64,000 nt of DNA from Nymphaea colorata. Lineage: Eukaryota > Streptophyta > Magnoliopsida > Nymphaeales > Nymphaeaceae. The notes under the pieces are model-generated. The model was not told the origin of the DNA. It did not search any database and was given only the letters and a program-made list of their open reading frames with translations. Every line of letters begins with the position of its first letter. Position 1 is the first letter of the stretch. The position numbers were made by a program, and so were the translations under genes. Where the stretch lies: NCBI RefSeq assembly GCF_008831285.2, contig NC_045138.2:16711934-16775933 (forward strand), read 5' to 3'. Of this stretch, positions 1 through 15,556 are shown in pieces.

Positions 1-1060
1 CAAATGGCTTTAGTGGGGACTTGTAACCAGGATGGAATGTAATCCCTTATTTTGATCAAATACTTCCTGACGTTATATAGAAATGCCTTAACTTTTCTCT
101 GTGGCACTTGTTTCTCAGATCTGTTGATATTACTGTGATTTTAGTGAGATGGTCTTTAATTTATTCTGGACAGGCTTCTCTTTTCGTTCTTCACTATATT
201 TTAACAAGATAGGCAAACTTCTCATTTGTCCTTGATTATATTTGACTTTTCTGATTTGAGATGGAATTACGCTAGAAACTGAACAATTGGCGCTTGGATC
301 TGTTAGTTCAAAAGCTTGCTTCGTCTTGGTCTGCCGGTCATGTTGAACCTAGTTGACCTTCGTTCCTCTAGGCGTTACGATCCCGAACCCGATATGCCTT
401 GTGCAAGCTTTTGTTCTATAGATGTAAACAAGCGATTGATTTGTCTTCGTATGGATATGTTTAGTATAATTTATTTTATTTGTATACCAGGTTAATCACT
501 TCATATGCACTGTTTGATTCACATTTTAATTCATTGAAAAAATTAATAGGAAACAAATTCATAGTTGTGGGGTATTTCTACATGGTGCAGAAAAACATTA
601 AGATTAAGCCTTCTTAGTGCATGAAAACAGCAAATGGATCACATTAGGGTTGCGGATTTCTTTCAAGTTTCGGTGCTACCATATCATAATGTTAGCCTCT
701 CTCGCTCTACGTATACCTGTTCTGCGGGCTAGAGCTGAACTTGTGTTTTATGATTCATTCTGATATCAATGTCCGTGTTCTTAATAATGTTGTTAGCTCT
801 CTCATGTATTGAGTTGGGATGGCCATTTGTCTTTCTCTCTCGTTGTAGATATAATATAGCATGGTTGCGTTATTTTGAACAACAAAAAGTGCTTGCTTTC
901 GGAAGCGGATTCTTTAGCTATTCTCCATCTCAACTGAGAAACAATCAGAGTCAGCAAGAAATAAAGTTGCAGAAGTAGATCTTCGATGTAACCTTTCTGG
1001 GGAATAGGTCCCCTTCTGTAGAGGCAAATCTGTACAAGAAAATTTTAACCAAATTACTTC
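1..1060. other. AT-rich flank, no gene recognised
   Basis: I see no convincing coding exon, RNA gene or complete repeat here. The only open stretch (769-978, plus) begins with ATG but has no recognisable domain. The sequence could be the transcribed flank or intron of a gene outside the window, but nothing decides this. Confidence 0.4.
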
Positions 1061-1381
1061 TTGTATGCAGAATCAAAATCTGTGATCAAATTCCTCGCCT
1101 CCTGTAGTGTGTGCATCTCCGCAGCTTCCAGATTGAGATACGAACAATTGTTAATAATCACATTACTCCGTGACCAGCGCTTGAAAATTCCGCTGGTGCA
1201 CAAAATAATCAGGTTTCTTCAATCAATCTACACGCCGACGCAAGGCCTGCAAGGGGTGCTCAACACCAGCCTGCAAGCAGGAGGAGGCAGGAAGAGGCTC
1301 TCATTGCTGCTGTATTTCTTCCTCCTCTTTGCACAACGATACTCAGGCTTCTCAAGGTCCTCAACACAATTAACGTCAGAA

Positions 1382-1965
1382 ATGCACGAAAAGGACTGCG
1401 ATCTACCCGAAAAATACTTGGAAAGCCCTCTTCTGCACAAAATCAAGGATGCCCATAATCAGAATCACAATCATGATCATAAAAAAAAATCACCCACCGA
1501 CACAACTCACGTCCAAACCAAGACCACCAAGAAACAGAAAAAGAAGAAAAGTATCGGCGCCATCAATTCTTACTTGCGGGGAAGGAAGGTCCTGAGTGAG
1601 CTCATGTCGAGGGCATCGGACTCCCCCCATGATCATCTTCATGATCAATCTGCAGGTGGTCTGCATGCGTCTCAGCGGCCATGGAGGTGGGAAAGGAATC
1701 GTATCTGTCCGTCCTGCTCTGAATGTTGGAAACTAGGAATACGGAAGCAGAGGTTGAGGAGAGAGTTCTTAAAGCTTGGGGATCAACCCGACGGTCGAGA
1801 ATCGAGGAGCTTTGGATAGGAACACACACGTCACAGGGATGTAGGCGAGCCGTGTTGGGGGATCAAGATTTGTGGGTGGAGTTGTTTTCCAGCCTCAAGA
1901 TTATCGAAAAGGACATGCCGTGGCTTCCATCCACATCCTCACCTAAACCTGCTCCGGCTCACTAG
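1382..1965 (+). CDS. Unassigned ORF pair, possible broken or spliced gene
   Basis: Two overlapping open frames lie in a patch that is more GC-rich than its surroundings. The first runs from an ATG at 1382 to 1819 and is open upstream to 1061 without an ATG at its start. It encodes a hydrophilic, basic segment with His/Asn/Asp-rich and Lys-rich stretches (for example TKKQKKKKSIGAINSYLRGR). The second frame (1723-1965) encodes an 80-residue acidic and Trp-containing segment ending in a Pro-rich tail (SSPKPAPAH). The two may be exons of one spliced gene or a frameshifted pseudogene. I recognise no family. The GC difference and length are the only reasons for listing it; a chance ORF is possible. 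Confidence 0.25.
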
Positions 1966-2477
1966 GTCAGCCTCTTCCAGATAGTCTCGGTTTTCGTATT
2001 GATTCGGTTTATCGACACGTATCGGTCAGAGATTTTTTTTTTTTAAAAAAAATTCTTACGCTTTAAAACATAATTATTAAATATCTCAAACTATTTAATC
2101 CTTAAATATAAATAATATCGTAAGATCTGGATCGGACGGGAATATGTGGGCTCGTAACCGAGACGGTGCGTATGCATCATCGGCACCGATATTTTTTTTT
2201 CACGTTCTTTTTGTGATATTTATCCTGAAACCGTTGCGGTCAATCAGGAACCAGGAGAATTTGCTGAGATCGCCATCGATTTGGTCTAAAAGAGAGGAGG
2301 GCCGTTAATCTGATCTACACTAAATGGCTTTTTCTTATCCATTCTTAGATGAACTCTGATAATCCATAATAGAGTTGGGGGTTGAAAGGGGAATTGATTT
2401 GCAATTCTGCCTTGTTTGAGTAAGTCGGCTGGAGGAATATTTCATCTTTAAAGAATGTTTAACAGACTCGTGTAGGC

Positions 2478-2700
2478 AACTGCCCACACCAGTCACCATG
2501 TGGCTATGCCATTGCGGTCGTAGAGTCCGAAATTAATTTTTGGTTGAAGGACACTAATGCAGCTTTAAATTTTAACCAATATGTAAATAAGTAAATCTCT
2601 AAATATGTATTAATATACAAATAAGAGATTTCTGTAGGATTGTATGGGCAATTGCCCACACAAGCCTACATGTACCTCCACTGCTGTAGCAGGGACAAAA
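2478..2700. repeat. Fragments of a CAGTGGCGGAGC-type TIR element
   Basis: The phrase GGGCAATTGCCCACAC, or its variant AGGCAACTGCCCACACC, is followed by a CACCATGTGGCT or CTACATGTACCTCC-like tail at about 2480-2520 and again at about 2640-2695. The same phrase occurs at 5380-5395 and 5703-5725 next to GGCGGAGC ends. These are degraded pieces of one small non-autonomous element family. Confidence 0.45.
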
Positions 2701-3734
2701 AGACTTTGGAACCACTTACTATGTGTTCTGGTGTCCTAGAGGAGATGTTAAAACCAAGAGAATCTTTGTAATAAACTTTGAAGAAATTCTTTTCCATGAA
2801 AAAAAAAGTCTAATTGCACTTATAATTCTTGTGAAGAAAAAGAAATGTGCAGAAAAATGTGCGTGGTCTTCCATTTATGGCAGACCACTTTTCTGATACA
2901 GTACTGTATGCAAAAACAGTAGACAAATCTTGGGCACCCACACTAATAAGGATATTAGGTCCTAAATGGTACCGTTTCTTTGTCATTTTTTAGGGAAATT
3001 CCCCATAGAAATGACGAAATATTATTTAGAAAATTCAGATGCTAATTATTTATATAATATAAAAGGAAATTATAGATTCAGCAATATTGCTTTCATGTAT
3101 ATACATTTTTATTAGTCACCTAATTCAAATTCAAACTTAAATTCAGATCACATGGGGAGTCAGATTATGGAACAATAATATGAATTTATCTTAATTTTTG
3201 AACAGATTCATGAGACACTCACAAATTATTTCTACTCTCAAACTTGTTTTTGAGAGACACTCACAAATTATTTCTACTCTCAACCAACCTTGTAAGGGAT
3301 GCACAACTGCCTCTCACCCAAAATTTCAGGCTATATTAGATCTTAGGTCCTTAATTTCTTTTTTATTTGAAAGTTGCATTGGTTACACCATAATTTTGCA
3401 ACCTTTTCAACCTAAAATTCATCCACCCCACCTTTTCCCAAACTTGAGATCCATGAACTCGAGATATAAAATCTTAAATCCATGTTTCTCAAATCTAAAT
3501 GGTCCCCTATGATAATCAAGCACTTCTTGATTTATTTATATCTTGTCAATATATTATTGAGGGTCCGGATGGGTCCACGTGCGTCACTAAAAAAAAAAAA
3601 ATTGGCCCAAAATTTCCAAAAGCGTCAAGATCACATCAACATGACCTGTTTCCACATAGGAAAATGGATTTGTGGCCCTTGATGTCCTTAAGTTTAAAAA
3701 AAAAAAAAAAAATTAGAGTCACTATACATATGCC

Positions 3735-3769
<35 letters not shown>

Positions 3770-5349
3770 GAGGAGAGAGAATAATCCAAATTCACGCTTA
3801 ATTGTCATAGGCAACCTAAAACAACATGTGGCTCCAAAGGAAGTCCACTTGGTATTGGTCCCAAGAAGAAAAGCAAAAGAATCAGCACAGCGTAATGTGG
3901 CTCAACCTCAATCATATAAATCCCTTCATCAGCACATTGGAATAATCCTTTGACATTATTGTGTTCTTCCTTGAAGATGCATCAAGGACACCTTGATAGT
4001 GTCACGCCAAATCCTCCCAAACACGGCCCCGAGTCCAGACCCGATTAAGAAAAACTCAAAATATTTAATTATAATTTGATTTTGGAGAATTTTGACTGTA
4101 AACCATGATCTGGACCTAGAAGCTGGATATTAGATCATTTTATTTAGGATGTATAGACACAAGGGCCCCAAAAAAAATGAACGGCTTAAAATTTCTGATT
4201 CTTTATAAGTTATAAATTTTTACCCAAATGCCTAAATTAAAAAAATATATATACAAGCTATCTGCTTAGTTGGGGCGCATGAATTTTCGTGGTTCAAAAC
4301 CGATAAATGGGTCGCAGATCAATATGGTTGGATTATAATCAAACCTTATTAATCTCCTATCTATATTTATTTACCGAGTTTTTGAACCATATATGCATCT
4401 ACGGTTGGAACTTAAAAAATAAAAAACAGCTTTTGGGATGAAATTGCAAAAAACTGACACAGATAAAGACATGCATGTGAGGCTGCAAAGAAGAAGAAAA
4501 TTTCGAATAATAGAGAGTATAATTCGTGTTCTTTTTGCTTGATCCCTGGCGTCTGCTTCCTCAAGGCATCTCCATTATTGTCACTGCTTTTGCAGGAGTG
4601 CACCGTGCGTCAGACTTGACAATGAAAATTTCTCTCTTCTTTTTTTATTTTTGGCAGAAAAATTGAAAAAAAAAGTTTTTTTAATGGGCAAAAAATAAAA
4701 TAAATCTAACAGATATAGACAAATATTCAACATCTCCTCTTCTCTATTCTTAGAAGTAACATATGTGTCTGTTGAGATCCTTAATGATCCACAAAATCAA
4801 ATTAAAAAAAAATTAGGCTTCAATGGAGAAGATTATGAAATTAGTTGGTAGCCTATTTATTATATGAAAAACATCACAAGCATGGAAAAATATTTTGGTG
4901 CTTCTTTGGTCCCTACTATGATTACAACCAGGCAATTAGGTACTGGATCCTGATACGGACCCAATTAATCTTGGATTTCACTGTCCAACTAAGAATACAG
5001 AGAATCCATATCCATATCATATTCCATCATAGGATTCAATTTAAATGAAATATACCGAACAAAGCTGTTGGTTATGTAAGCATTCGCATATTTTTTCAAT
5101 GGCTAGAGTAATGCTCAGATAGATAGCACCTCTGATTTCCACTTGAGGAAAGAACATAGTGACGCCGCCATCTTCACACTGTGGCCCACGCAGCAATTGG
5201 AATGAGATGCTTTTGCACCATATTCGTTTTGGAAGCTCAACTACTCTGTATGTGTGTGTGTGTTGGCAAATGTGCATGAATGCATGCAAAATACATTGTG
5301 GTAGTTTGTGTGAGCACACGCTTGCATGCACATAGGAACATGTGTGTGT

Positions 5350-5526
5350 CAGTGGCGGAGCTACATGATGACCGTTGTGGGCAGTTGCCCCACACGAGTC
5401 TCTTAAAAGTTTTTTATTTTTAACTGAGCATTTTAAACATTTATCCTTAAATATATATAAATGCCCCACCATGTGACTATTTTTAAACGAGCACCCCTCC
5501 AACCAATTTTTCTGGCTCCGCCACTT
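5350..5526. mobile_element. Small TIR element, ends AGTGGCGGAGC / GCTCCGCCACT
   Basis: The left end reads CAGTGGCGGAGC and the right end GGCTCCGCCAC, giving inverted termini about 177 bp apart with an AT-rich interior. Ends of this kind are common in plant hAT-like MITEs (established knowledge). I could not find a clean 8-bp duplication, because the flanks are GT-rich simple sequence. Confidence 0.5.
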
Positions 5527-5559
5527 TTTGTGTGCGTGTGTGTGTTAGGTTGGGGGGCG

Positions 5560-5745
5560 GAGGACACTATCGAAGCTAGAAACTTTTTTTGGAGGGGCAC
5601 TAATTCACATATTTTTATATTTGAAGGAGCACTTATATATATATAACAAAGTAAATATTAAAAGACCTTAATATAAAAACCAAAGAAAGTTGAGGGGCAG
5701 GTGTGGGCAGTTGCCCACACCAGTCTATATGTGGCTCTGCCGCTG
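5560..5745. mobile_element. Second, degraded copy of the CAGTGGCGGAGC element
   Basis: A GGGCGGAGGACAC-like left part is followed by AT-rich sequence, the phrase GTGGGCAGTTGCCCACACC and the right end GTGGCTCTGCCGCTGG. It resembles the copy at 5350-5526 and lies just downstream of it, with decayed ends. Confidence 0.4.
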
Positions 5746-6293
5746 GCGGGGGAGGTGTGCTGGAAATGGGCAAAGTTAACTATCAGATTTGACAGTGATG
5801 TTCTCGAGATGTTAAACTCTTGATCTCCAACAACCTGAAGATCTCAACTCCGACTCCATAGCCAAGTGAACGAGCTTAAGTAGATAGTTGTGCAGTTTAT
5901 GATAGTTGCTCATATCATTTTGGAAGAATGTCAACTCTAAAAGGCCGTTTGACAATAGTAAAAGTGTTGTTATTTCCATGTATCTCTTCAAAAAATGAGG
6001 CAGATTCATTGAACAAACATCATTAACCTCCTCTTCACCTTTTTTTTTTTTTTTTACTTTTATAATTGACAAAGTTACCAAGTTATTAGCCGTCAAGATC
6101 CAGCTTCTTATGTAGAATTTGTCAAAATCTATAAGAATTTAGAGTGCTAGAATCGTTTATGGCTCTGGATTAGAAGTTTGTTTATTACATGCAAAGAGAA
6201 GCGAAATATTGGTCAAAAGCTTGTTATTAATATTTCAGCTTCATCATTAATATCAACAATTTCCATCCTTTTAATCTTCCTACTTGTCACTGA

Positions 6294-9351
<3,058 letters not shown>

Positions 9352-11599
9352 ACTAACAATTTGTTAATTTGATCCGTTCTACAGCTGAAGAGAAAGTGAA
9401 AAGAGATACAAGGAGAAGGATCAACAGTGGCAGTTCAAAGGACGATATCTTTGCAACTGGCTAAGGGAAGAAGAAGGCAAAAACCAACAATTCTTTACCT
9501 CTTCTAACTTGATACAAAAAAGCTACTTGGTAGTGTCTAGAAGAGCTAGAAATCCTGATTTTTGAGTGTGAGGAGGAGGAGAGGAAGTGAGTAGAGCTGA
9601 GCGATGGCTGCCATTGAAGGGGAGGGCCATATAAAGGGGTGAAGGGAATCATGGAATGTTCTAATCTTCCATGGGAAGAAGGTGGCAGGCTTTTTCGCAT
9701 TTCATTTTGTTACAAGATGCTCTTTGCCTTTCCGACATGTCTTTTTCTCGCAAAAATGTTTGACATTTTGTTCTACATATATTAAAAAGAGATTAAGCCC
9801 GGGATTTGTTTTGGATTAAGCCCGAATTTCGGATTAATCCCGGACAAACAGAAGGGATCAGTCAAAGAGGCAACTAGCACAAAACATTCTCTGGTGTGAG
9901 TATCATCTCTAAGAATGTTTTTTTTCTTATCTTTCTTTTATGTCTCATTTTATCTTAAATTTTTTAAAAATGTCAATGTTTGGAACGCCATCAAGATGAC
10001 ACAGTGGTGGAGCCAGAAACTTTAATTGGTTGGATTAATAAGGGTAAACAATGGAATTTCATTCTCTAAGGGGTCATTTGCAATAGGGTCACTTTATAAT
10101 TGTCCCACAAATTTACCTCAAAAATTGGCCCAGTTTCATGAAACACTAGAGTTATTATTTCATAAATCTGTTCAAATTTTTAGGGCAAATTCATGAAACA
10201 TTCATATAGTGTTTTTCCTGTCAAACTATCTATAAAGAGCTATTTGACACCTACGACAAATTGTAACTATCTAATGATTCTGCTCCAACATTTGGATTAG
10301 ATTTATGAAACCATGAAACTATGTTTCAAGATTCTGCCCCAATTTTTAAGTCAGTTTCACTAGACAACAACAATTTTGTTACTGGTACCAAACGGTCTTT
10401 AGAAAATCGTTTGGCAGTTCAACAGTATGAGTGTTTTATGAATCTACCTTAAAGATTGAGACAAATCCATAAAATACTAGAAGGTACCCATAAATCTGCC
10501 CAAACTTTAGGACAAAGTTATAGAACACTCATAAATTGTTCCATTTGATTAACAACTTGGAATAGAAGAGAGACAAGTGGAACAAGTTATATGTTAACGG
10601 TCTTAGTTTGCCAACTTATTTCACTAATGCAGCTAAATTGGTTGGGAATCGGGCAATAAGATTAAAAAATCATTCCTACAAACGTAAATGGAAAAAAGTG
10701 TAAAATCTAATTACAAAATATTGTTTTTAAAATATTTTAGAAGAATATTCATAAGTTGACACTTGATGTTCTTGAATTTGACACTGAATTGAATGGGCTT
10801 GCCACCAAATTCGGGTTTATTCTTCATCTTAATATCTGGTTCAAAGAAGATATTCAATCTTATTTCTGTTTATGTATGTGCTTCAAATATTTCACTTATT
10901 TCGATTTATGTATTTGCTTCAAATATTTTGCCTTGGTTAGTCTATTGATGTGTTTAACCTAATTGACTTCCTTTTTTTCCAATCAACATGGGATGGTTGC
11001 TAGGTATTCAATTTTTATCCTTCTTTGCGTCATCAGCTCAGCCGGGTTCTTTACTGCGACCGGTGCATTCTATGGGTTTCAAATGGTACCATCGTAGCTC
11101 TGGACCTTATAGACAAGAAAAGTGAGAGAAATTTCATCTCTCACTTGAGCGGTGGAATACTCTTCTTACTCACCTAAAAATCATATTGTTTCATTGACAA
11201 AAAGACCAATGCTGAACATAACTCTTGCATATCAGAAAAGTAGTATTTTCTTTGATGAGTGTTGGGCATAGGGTCGTTTGACAATAGAAATGGTAATAAA
11301 CTCTTTCATGTCATGGAATATTATATTAAGTGTTCCATGAATGTACTTTATCTTTAATATACTTACGTGTAATAGTTTATTATTATTCTCATTATCAAAT
11401 GCCCTCATAGAAATGTAAACAGTTTGGACTCCCAGACCAAACTGAGAGCTTTCACAGACCAGTTTAGTCTCATATAATTGGAAACATGAACCTGCCATAA
11501 TTCTTATAATCTGCCTACAATTTGAATAAGATGCAACATTCATATGTAACTCCTGTAGTTGAACTCGAACTCATTGGCATACCAAATCCTACTTGCGAT

Positions 11600-12025
11600 T
11601 AGGGATGTCAACGGATCGGATTCAGATCAGATACATCTTTAATCATATCCGCTTTTTCGGATATTCATATATTCGGATTCTGATTCTGATTCGAATTCGA
11701 ATAAATCAAAGTCATATCCGAAATCCGATTTTACAATCCGAATCCGATTCGAATCTGATTTTTATATTTATATCCGAATCCGAATTTTGAACCGGATTTT
11801 GCCATTTTCTAAGTATTAGATAGAGGATATTTGTCTAAAACTGAATCAGATCCGAATCCGATCCGATATTCATGTATATCCGAATCCGAATCCGATCGGA
11901 TGTCATTTATTAAATCGGAATCCGATCCAATTTCTTAATCGGATATTAAATTTTTATCCATATTCGATTTTTTCAGATCGGATCGGTCGGATATCCTATT
12001 CAAATCGGATATATTGACATCCCTA
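11600..12025. mobile_element. TAGGG-type non-autonomous TIR element (hAT-like)
   Basis: The 426-bp element begins TAGGGATGTCAA and ends TTGACATCCCTA, which are exact inverted copies over 12 bp. It is flanked by CTTGCGAT (11592-11599) and CTTGCGAC (12026-12033), an 8-bp target duplication with one mismatch. The interior is filled with variants of GGATTCGGAT and its complement. TAGGG-like ends with 8-bp duplications are typical of plant hAT elements (established knowledge). There is no transposase ORF. Confidence 0.8.
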
Positions 12026-12701
12026 CTTGCGACCAATAGTTGGATCCTGTTTTCTTTATGAAAATCAAATAAGCACGTTTTAATTTTTGTTGACAATTGG
12101 ATAAATCCAATTCATTAACAAACAATTAAGCAGAGTTTGTGGCCATATGAAGTGTTGAATTTTAATTGACCTTTTTCAACTTACAGATCTTGTGTTCAAA
12201 GACTTGTAGCTTTGATAATATTTTTGTAAACATTATGACAAGATTGTTTCCCCACTTAAGAAACATTTTTGATGGTTGTGTTATCCAACTCTAATCATGT
12301 CACATCTTCAAAAGGTCTTGCTATAATGTGAAAAGAAAAGTATCTTTTTTAATATAAATATTACATTACATATGTAAGTAGTATGAATTAAGCACAAATC
12401 GAAAAGCAACGGTAGGAAAAAAATTTAAGTGTAAAGTTCAACAGCTAGAATCATGTCCCAACTTTCCTATTCTTATATATATATATATATATATATAACT
12501 TGATAGTTATTAGCGTTTTGGCTTGTTTGATTAAATGAAATGTGATTGTGACAACCCAACCTACTTATAAGTTAAATTTGAGTTTCCAGTTTAATAGATT
12601 TCCATTAGGATTGCGTATCGGGTCGAATGAGCAGATAAGAAGTTCGGCCCAGGCTGCACGGCCTGATTATAATATATTATATATAAAAATATAATTAACA
12701 T

Positions 12702-12750
12702 ATAAATATAATAAATGGTTATATTATATATAACCATTTATTATATTTAT
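12702..12750. repeat. Perfect AT-rich hairpin, 23-bp arms, 3-nt loop
   Basis: Positions 12702-12724 are the exact reverse complement of 12728-12750, with loop TAT. Flanking sequence is AT-rich and without genes. It could be the core of a small foldback element or a cruciform-forming site. Confidence 0.8.
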
Positions 12751-15052
12751 TTATTAGGCACCCAAATTTACAAGTCTTTTGATTAAACTTTATCGTATAC
12801 CACTAAACTAAATGCATTTTCCAAAGCACGATTCATATATGGATTTTGAGCATCAAACCCGTTAACGATTATATTAAAAAAAACCCTACATGTTGACTTA
12901 ATGTTGTTAGAAACGTACAACGACGCGAAACATTTATATTTATAAAGCTAAGGCTTGAAGAGACATAAGTTTCAAGTTATTATTGCATAAATTACGTAAA
13001 CAGAACAGCAAATATAAAGTAAGCAGCATCAAAGGTTTGTAAAATGCGACAAGTGGGAAGTAATGGCCGGTTTATATAACAAGCAAAGCATCGTTCCCAC
13101 TTGATTTCTTAATAAAGCGACATTAATTGATTTCAAGAGTCGCCGTGCTTACGTGAAGCCAAGGCAGGCGGGCGCTCAGGAGCGAAGCTGATGAGGTCGA
13201 ATTAATTTTTTGTAAGGAGGTCGAATTAAAGTTTTTAAATTTTGACAAGATTAAAATATTATTTTTTTAAATTTTTATATATAAAATAAATAATATTTTT
13301 TAAAATTTAGATGTGTGTTTTTTTTAAAAAAAAATTGAAGTAGTTTTGTCATCAACCATTGTGTGATATATTCACAAAATATTATCATAAGGTAAAAAGA
13401 ATAGTTTTTATTGCAAAAAAAAAAAAGTCCAATGACGTATAAAAAAATTAATAACACAAAAATACAACAAAATACAAAGATTTAAACTTTTTCTACAGTT
13501 TTTTGCACGTGAATGCTCCTTAAATAGATCTCGATAGGCACAAGGGGACAAGATATTTTAGTAAGAAAAGAAAGAAGGAAAGTATCTTGAAGTAGGGACG
13601 TAAATGTAAATGGGCATAAAAATCTAGTGAACTTGAATTGGTGTAGTCAAATTTGATAAAGAATTTTAGGCATCATATTAATTGGTCCGATTTGATATGC
13701 CCCTTAGATTTAAACATGATATCGGGCTCAAATCTAACACAGGTTGGACCCAATAACATATAAAAAAAATTGGATCTTATGCTAGTCAAATTTGAAATTA
13801 CTTTCACAAAGATCCAAATCATAATTGGTTACATAAGCTTTGACTCAGATCGAGTCCAATTGACAACGAACCATGTAAAGCATGAGTCTGCTCCATGGAT
13901 ACGGATCCAAGAGGGCAGGACTTGGATCCAGTTAGGCTGGCAGCCCTTGACCGAGTCAAAGATGATCTTCCAGACGATGAGGAAAAGGAGAAACGTGAGA
14001 CGAAAGTGGTAGGAGAAACCGGGTTCGCCCACGGTCCCACTCTGGGTTCGCCCACCGGTTACCCTTGGTCAACTCAGTGAGGGTTGACTTCATTACAGTG
14101 AGAACATTTCCAGTAATAGCCTTTCCATTTTTTTATTTTCCAAAAAATCCCTTCAGAGTAAATCGTCTTTTAACTTGAGGATTTGAGAGCCGGTCTCCCT
14201 CCTCTTCACCTTAATCAAATCTTAAATCCAAGTTTCGGATAGGAAGTTTAAGTTGCCTTTCATAGTTTTGGATCTTAGATTTGAAGTTGCATTAAAAAAA
14301 TGTGTTTTAAAATAAAATCTCAATAACATGTATCTAAAATTCACTTTATATGTTAAAAATCATGAATTTAAAATCGGATGAAGAAGATGGGTCAGAGCTC
14401 GGAGGCTATTATACACACACTTATAATATCCTGACTGATTTAAAGTGTCATAAGTCTGAATTGAACTCAATTATTTAAACAATTTCTGGACAGGCATGAA
14501 GCAAATTTTTAGATCCAGAAGATGAAGAAGAATGCCAGGTTATAGATCCACGGACGAGAGATTTCGGATCTTAATTTATTACAATAAAACCAACTTTTAA
14601 GTGGGTAATGAATTGAAAAAAAGTTGAAATTTCTTTGCATATAGATTTCAAAAAATAAAAGATTATAAAAAGTTGATTTTATATTTAGCTCTTAGATGTT
14701 AAGTTTTAACACAGATTTTCGTTGGTTAATATCATTGACCAAAACCGCGGCATTCTCCGGCGAGGGTATTACTGTCAAACAATAAAGTCAAGGCTCAAAA
14801 ATGTCTAATTTGCCGCGGACGATGCCTCTTCAGTCGCCGACCGACCTCTGTTCTGCAGGAACCGGAAATTCCCAGAAGGAGCGCCATTTTTTCTTTCCGG
14901 CTGAAGCCGTGTTTCTCTTTCCATTGCTGGGCACGTCCTCTTTTCTTCTCCTCAACAGCAACTGTGCAGCATCTCAACATCGTCCTCACCTCCTTCTTTA
15001 TTCTCTACAGCAGACAGAGGAAGGTGATTCTGACAGGTATGTGCCTCCTACC

Positions 15053-15076
15053 TCTCTCTCTCTCTCTCTCTCTCTC
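15053..15076. repeat. CT microsatellite upstream of ERO1
   Basis: A short run of CT dinucleotides in the upstream or leader region of ERO1. The poly-Ser/Leu ORFs that cross it are artefacts. Confidence 0.8.
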
Positions 15077-15364
15077 TGTGTTCCTCACTCTCGTTCACCC
15101 TGCGTATGTGCCCCCTTCCATAGCAGAGCAACACCAGATGTACGCTCTCTTCTCACTGCCTAGCATTCCTTTTGCTTGTTTATGTTTTCATTTCTTTTCC
15201 CCTCTTTGCTTGGCTGCGTATCGGGTTCTTCCAAATGTGATCGGCGTTACCATCTGCCATGGCTGCGAGAGGAAGGAGACAGAGTATAATCACGTAGAAA
15301 CGAAAAACCAGAAGGGGGGGGGGGATTTCTGAATTCTGATTTCCACATCGAAAGAGGGAGAGAA

Positions 15365-15368
<4 letters not shown>

Positions 15369-15414
<46 letters not shown>
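15369..15414. repeat. GA microsatellite in ERO1 promoter or leader
   Basis: About 23 GA units lie roughly 145 bp upstream of the ERO1 ATG. GA/CT-rich tracts are common in plant 5' leaders and core promoters and can bind GAGA-binding (BBR/BPC) proteins (established knowledge). Whether this one acts so is inference. Confidence 0.85.
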
Positions 15415-15420
<6 letters not shown>

Positions 15421-15556
15421 AAGCCAGCAATCTCTAAACTCTGAAACCGGCCCCGCACACGGATCCCACACCTACTTCTTCTTTCCTTACTAACAGGAAC
15501 TGCAGTAGCTATTTTCTCATTCCACGATTTCTGTAGTTTCTTCTATTGTCTTGGTG

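Larger units (their letters stand above)
1966..6293. other. Intergenic repeat-rich stretch
   Basis: This region has no supported gene. It holds fragments of a CAGTGGCGGAGC-type TIR element (listed separately), poly-A and poly-T runs, a CA/TA microsatellite at about 3734-3770, and a local direct repeat at about 3209-3285 in which the phrase CACTCACAAATTATTTCTAC occurs twice. Short ORFs here overlap simple sequence and are not supported. Confidence 0.5.
9352..15556. other. Intergenic region between PP2C and ERO1
   Basis: The first part (9352 to about 9750) should contain the PP2C leader and promoter on the minus strand; I see no certain TATA box. A CAGTGGTGGAGCC fragment lies near 10004. Degenerate repeats of the phrase ATTCATGAAACACT fill about 10130-10530. 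A TIR element lies at 11600-12025 and a hairpin at 12702-12750. More GC-rich open frames on both strands at 13829-14080 and 14801-15163 show no recognisable domain and are not called as genes. Confidence 0.5.

Noticed and set aside
13819-14080. Overlapping ORFs on both strands near 13.9 kb
   Set aside because: Open on both strands because of local composition; no domain or splice context.
14964-15471. Ser/Leu-rich ORFs upstream of ERO1
   Set aside because: They cross CT and GA microsatellites in the promoter or leader; no domain.
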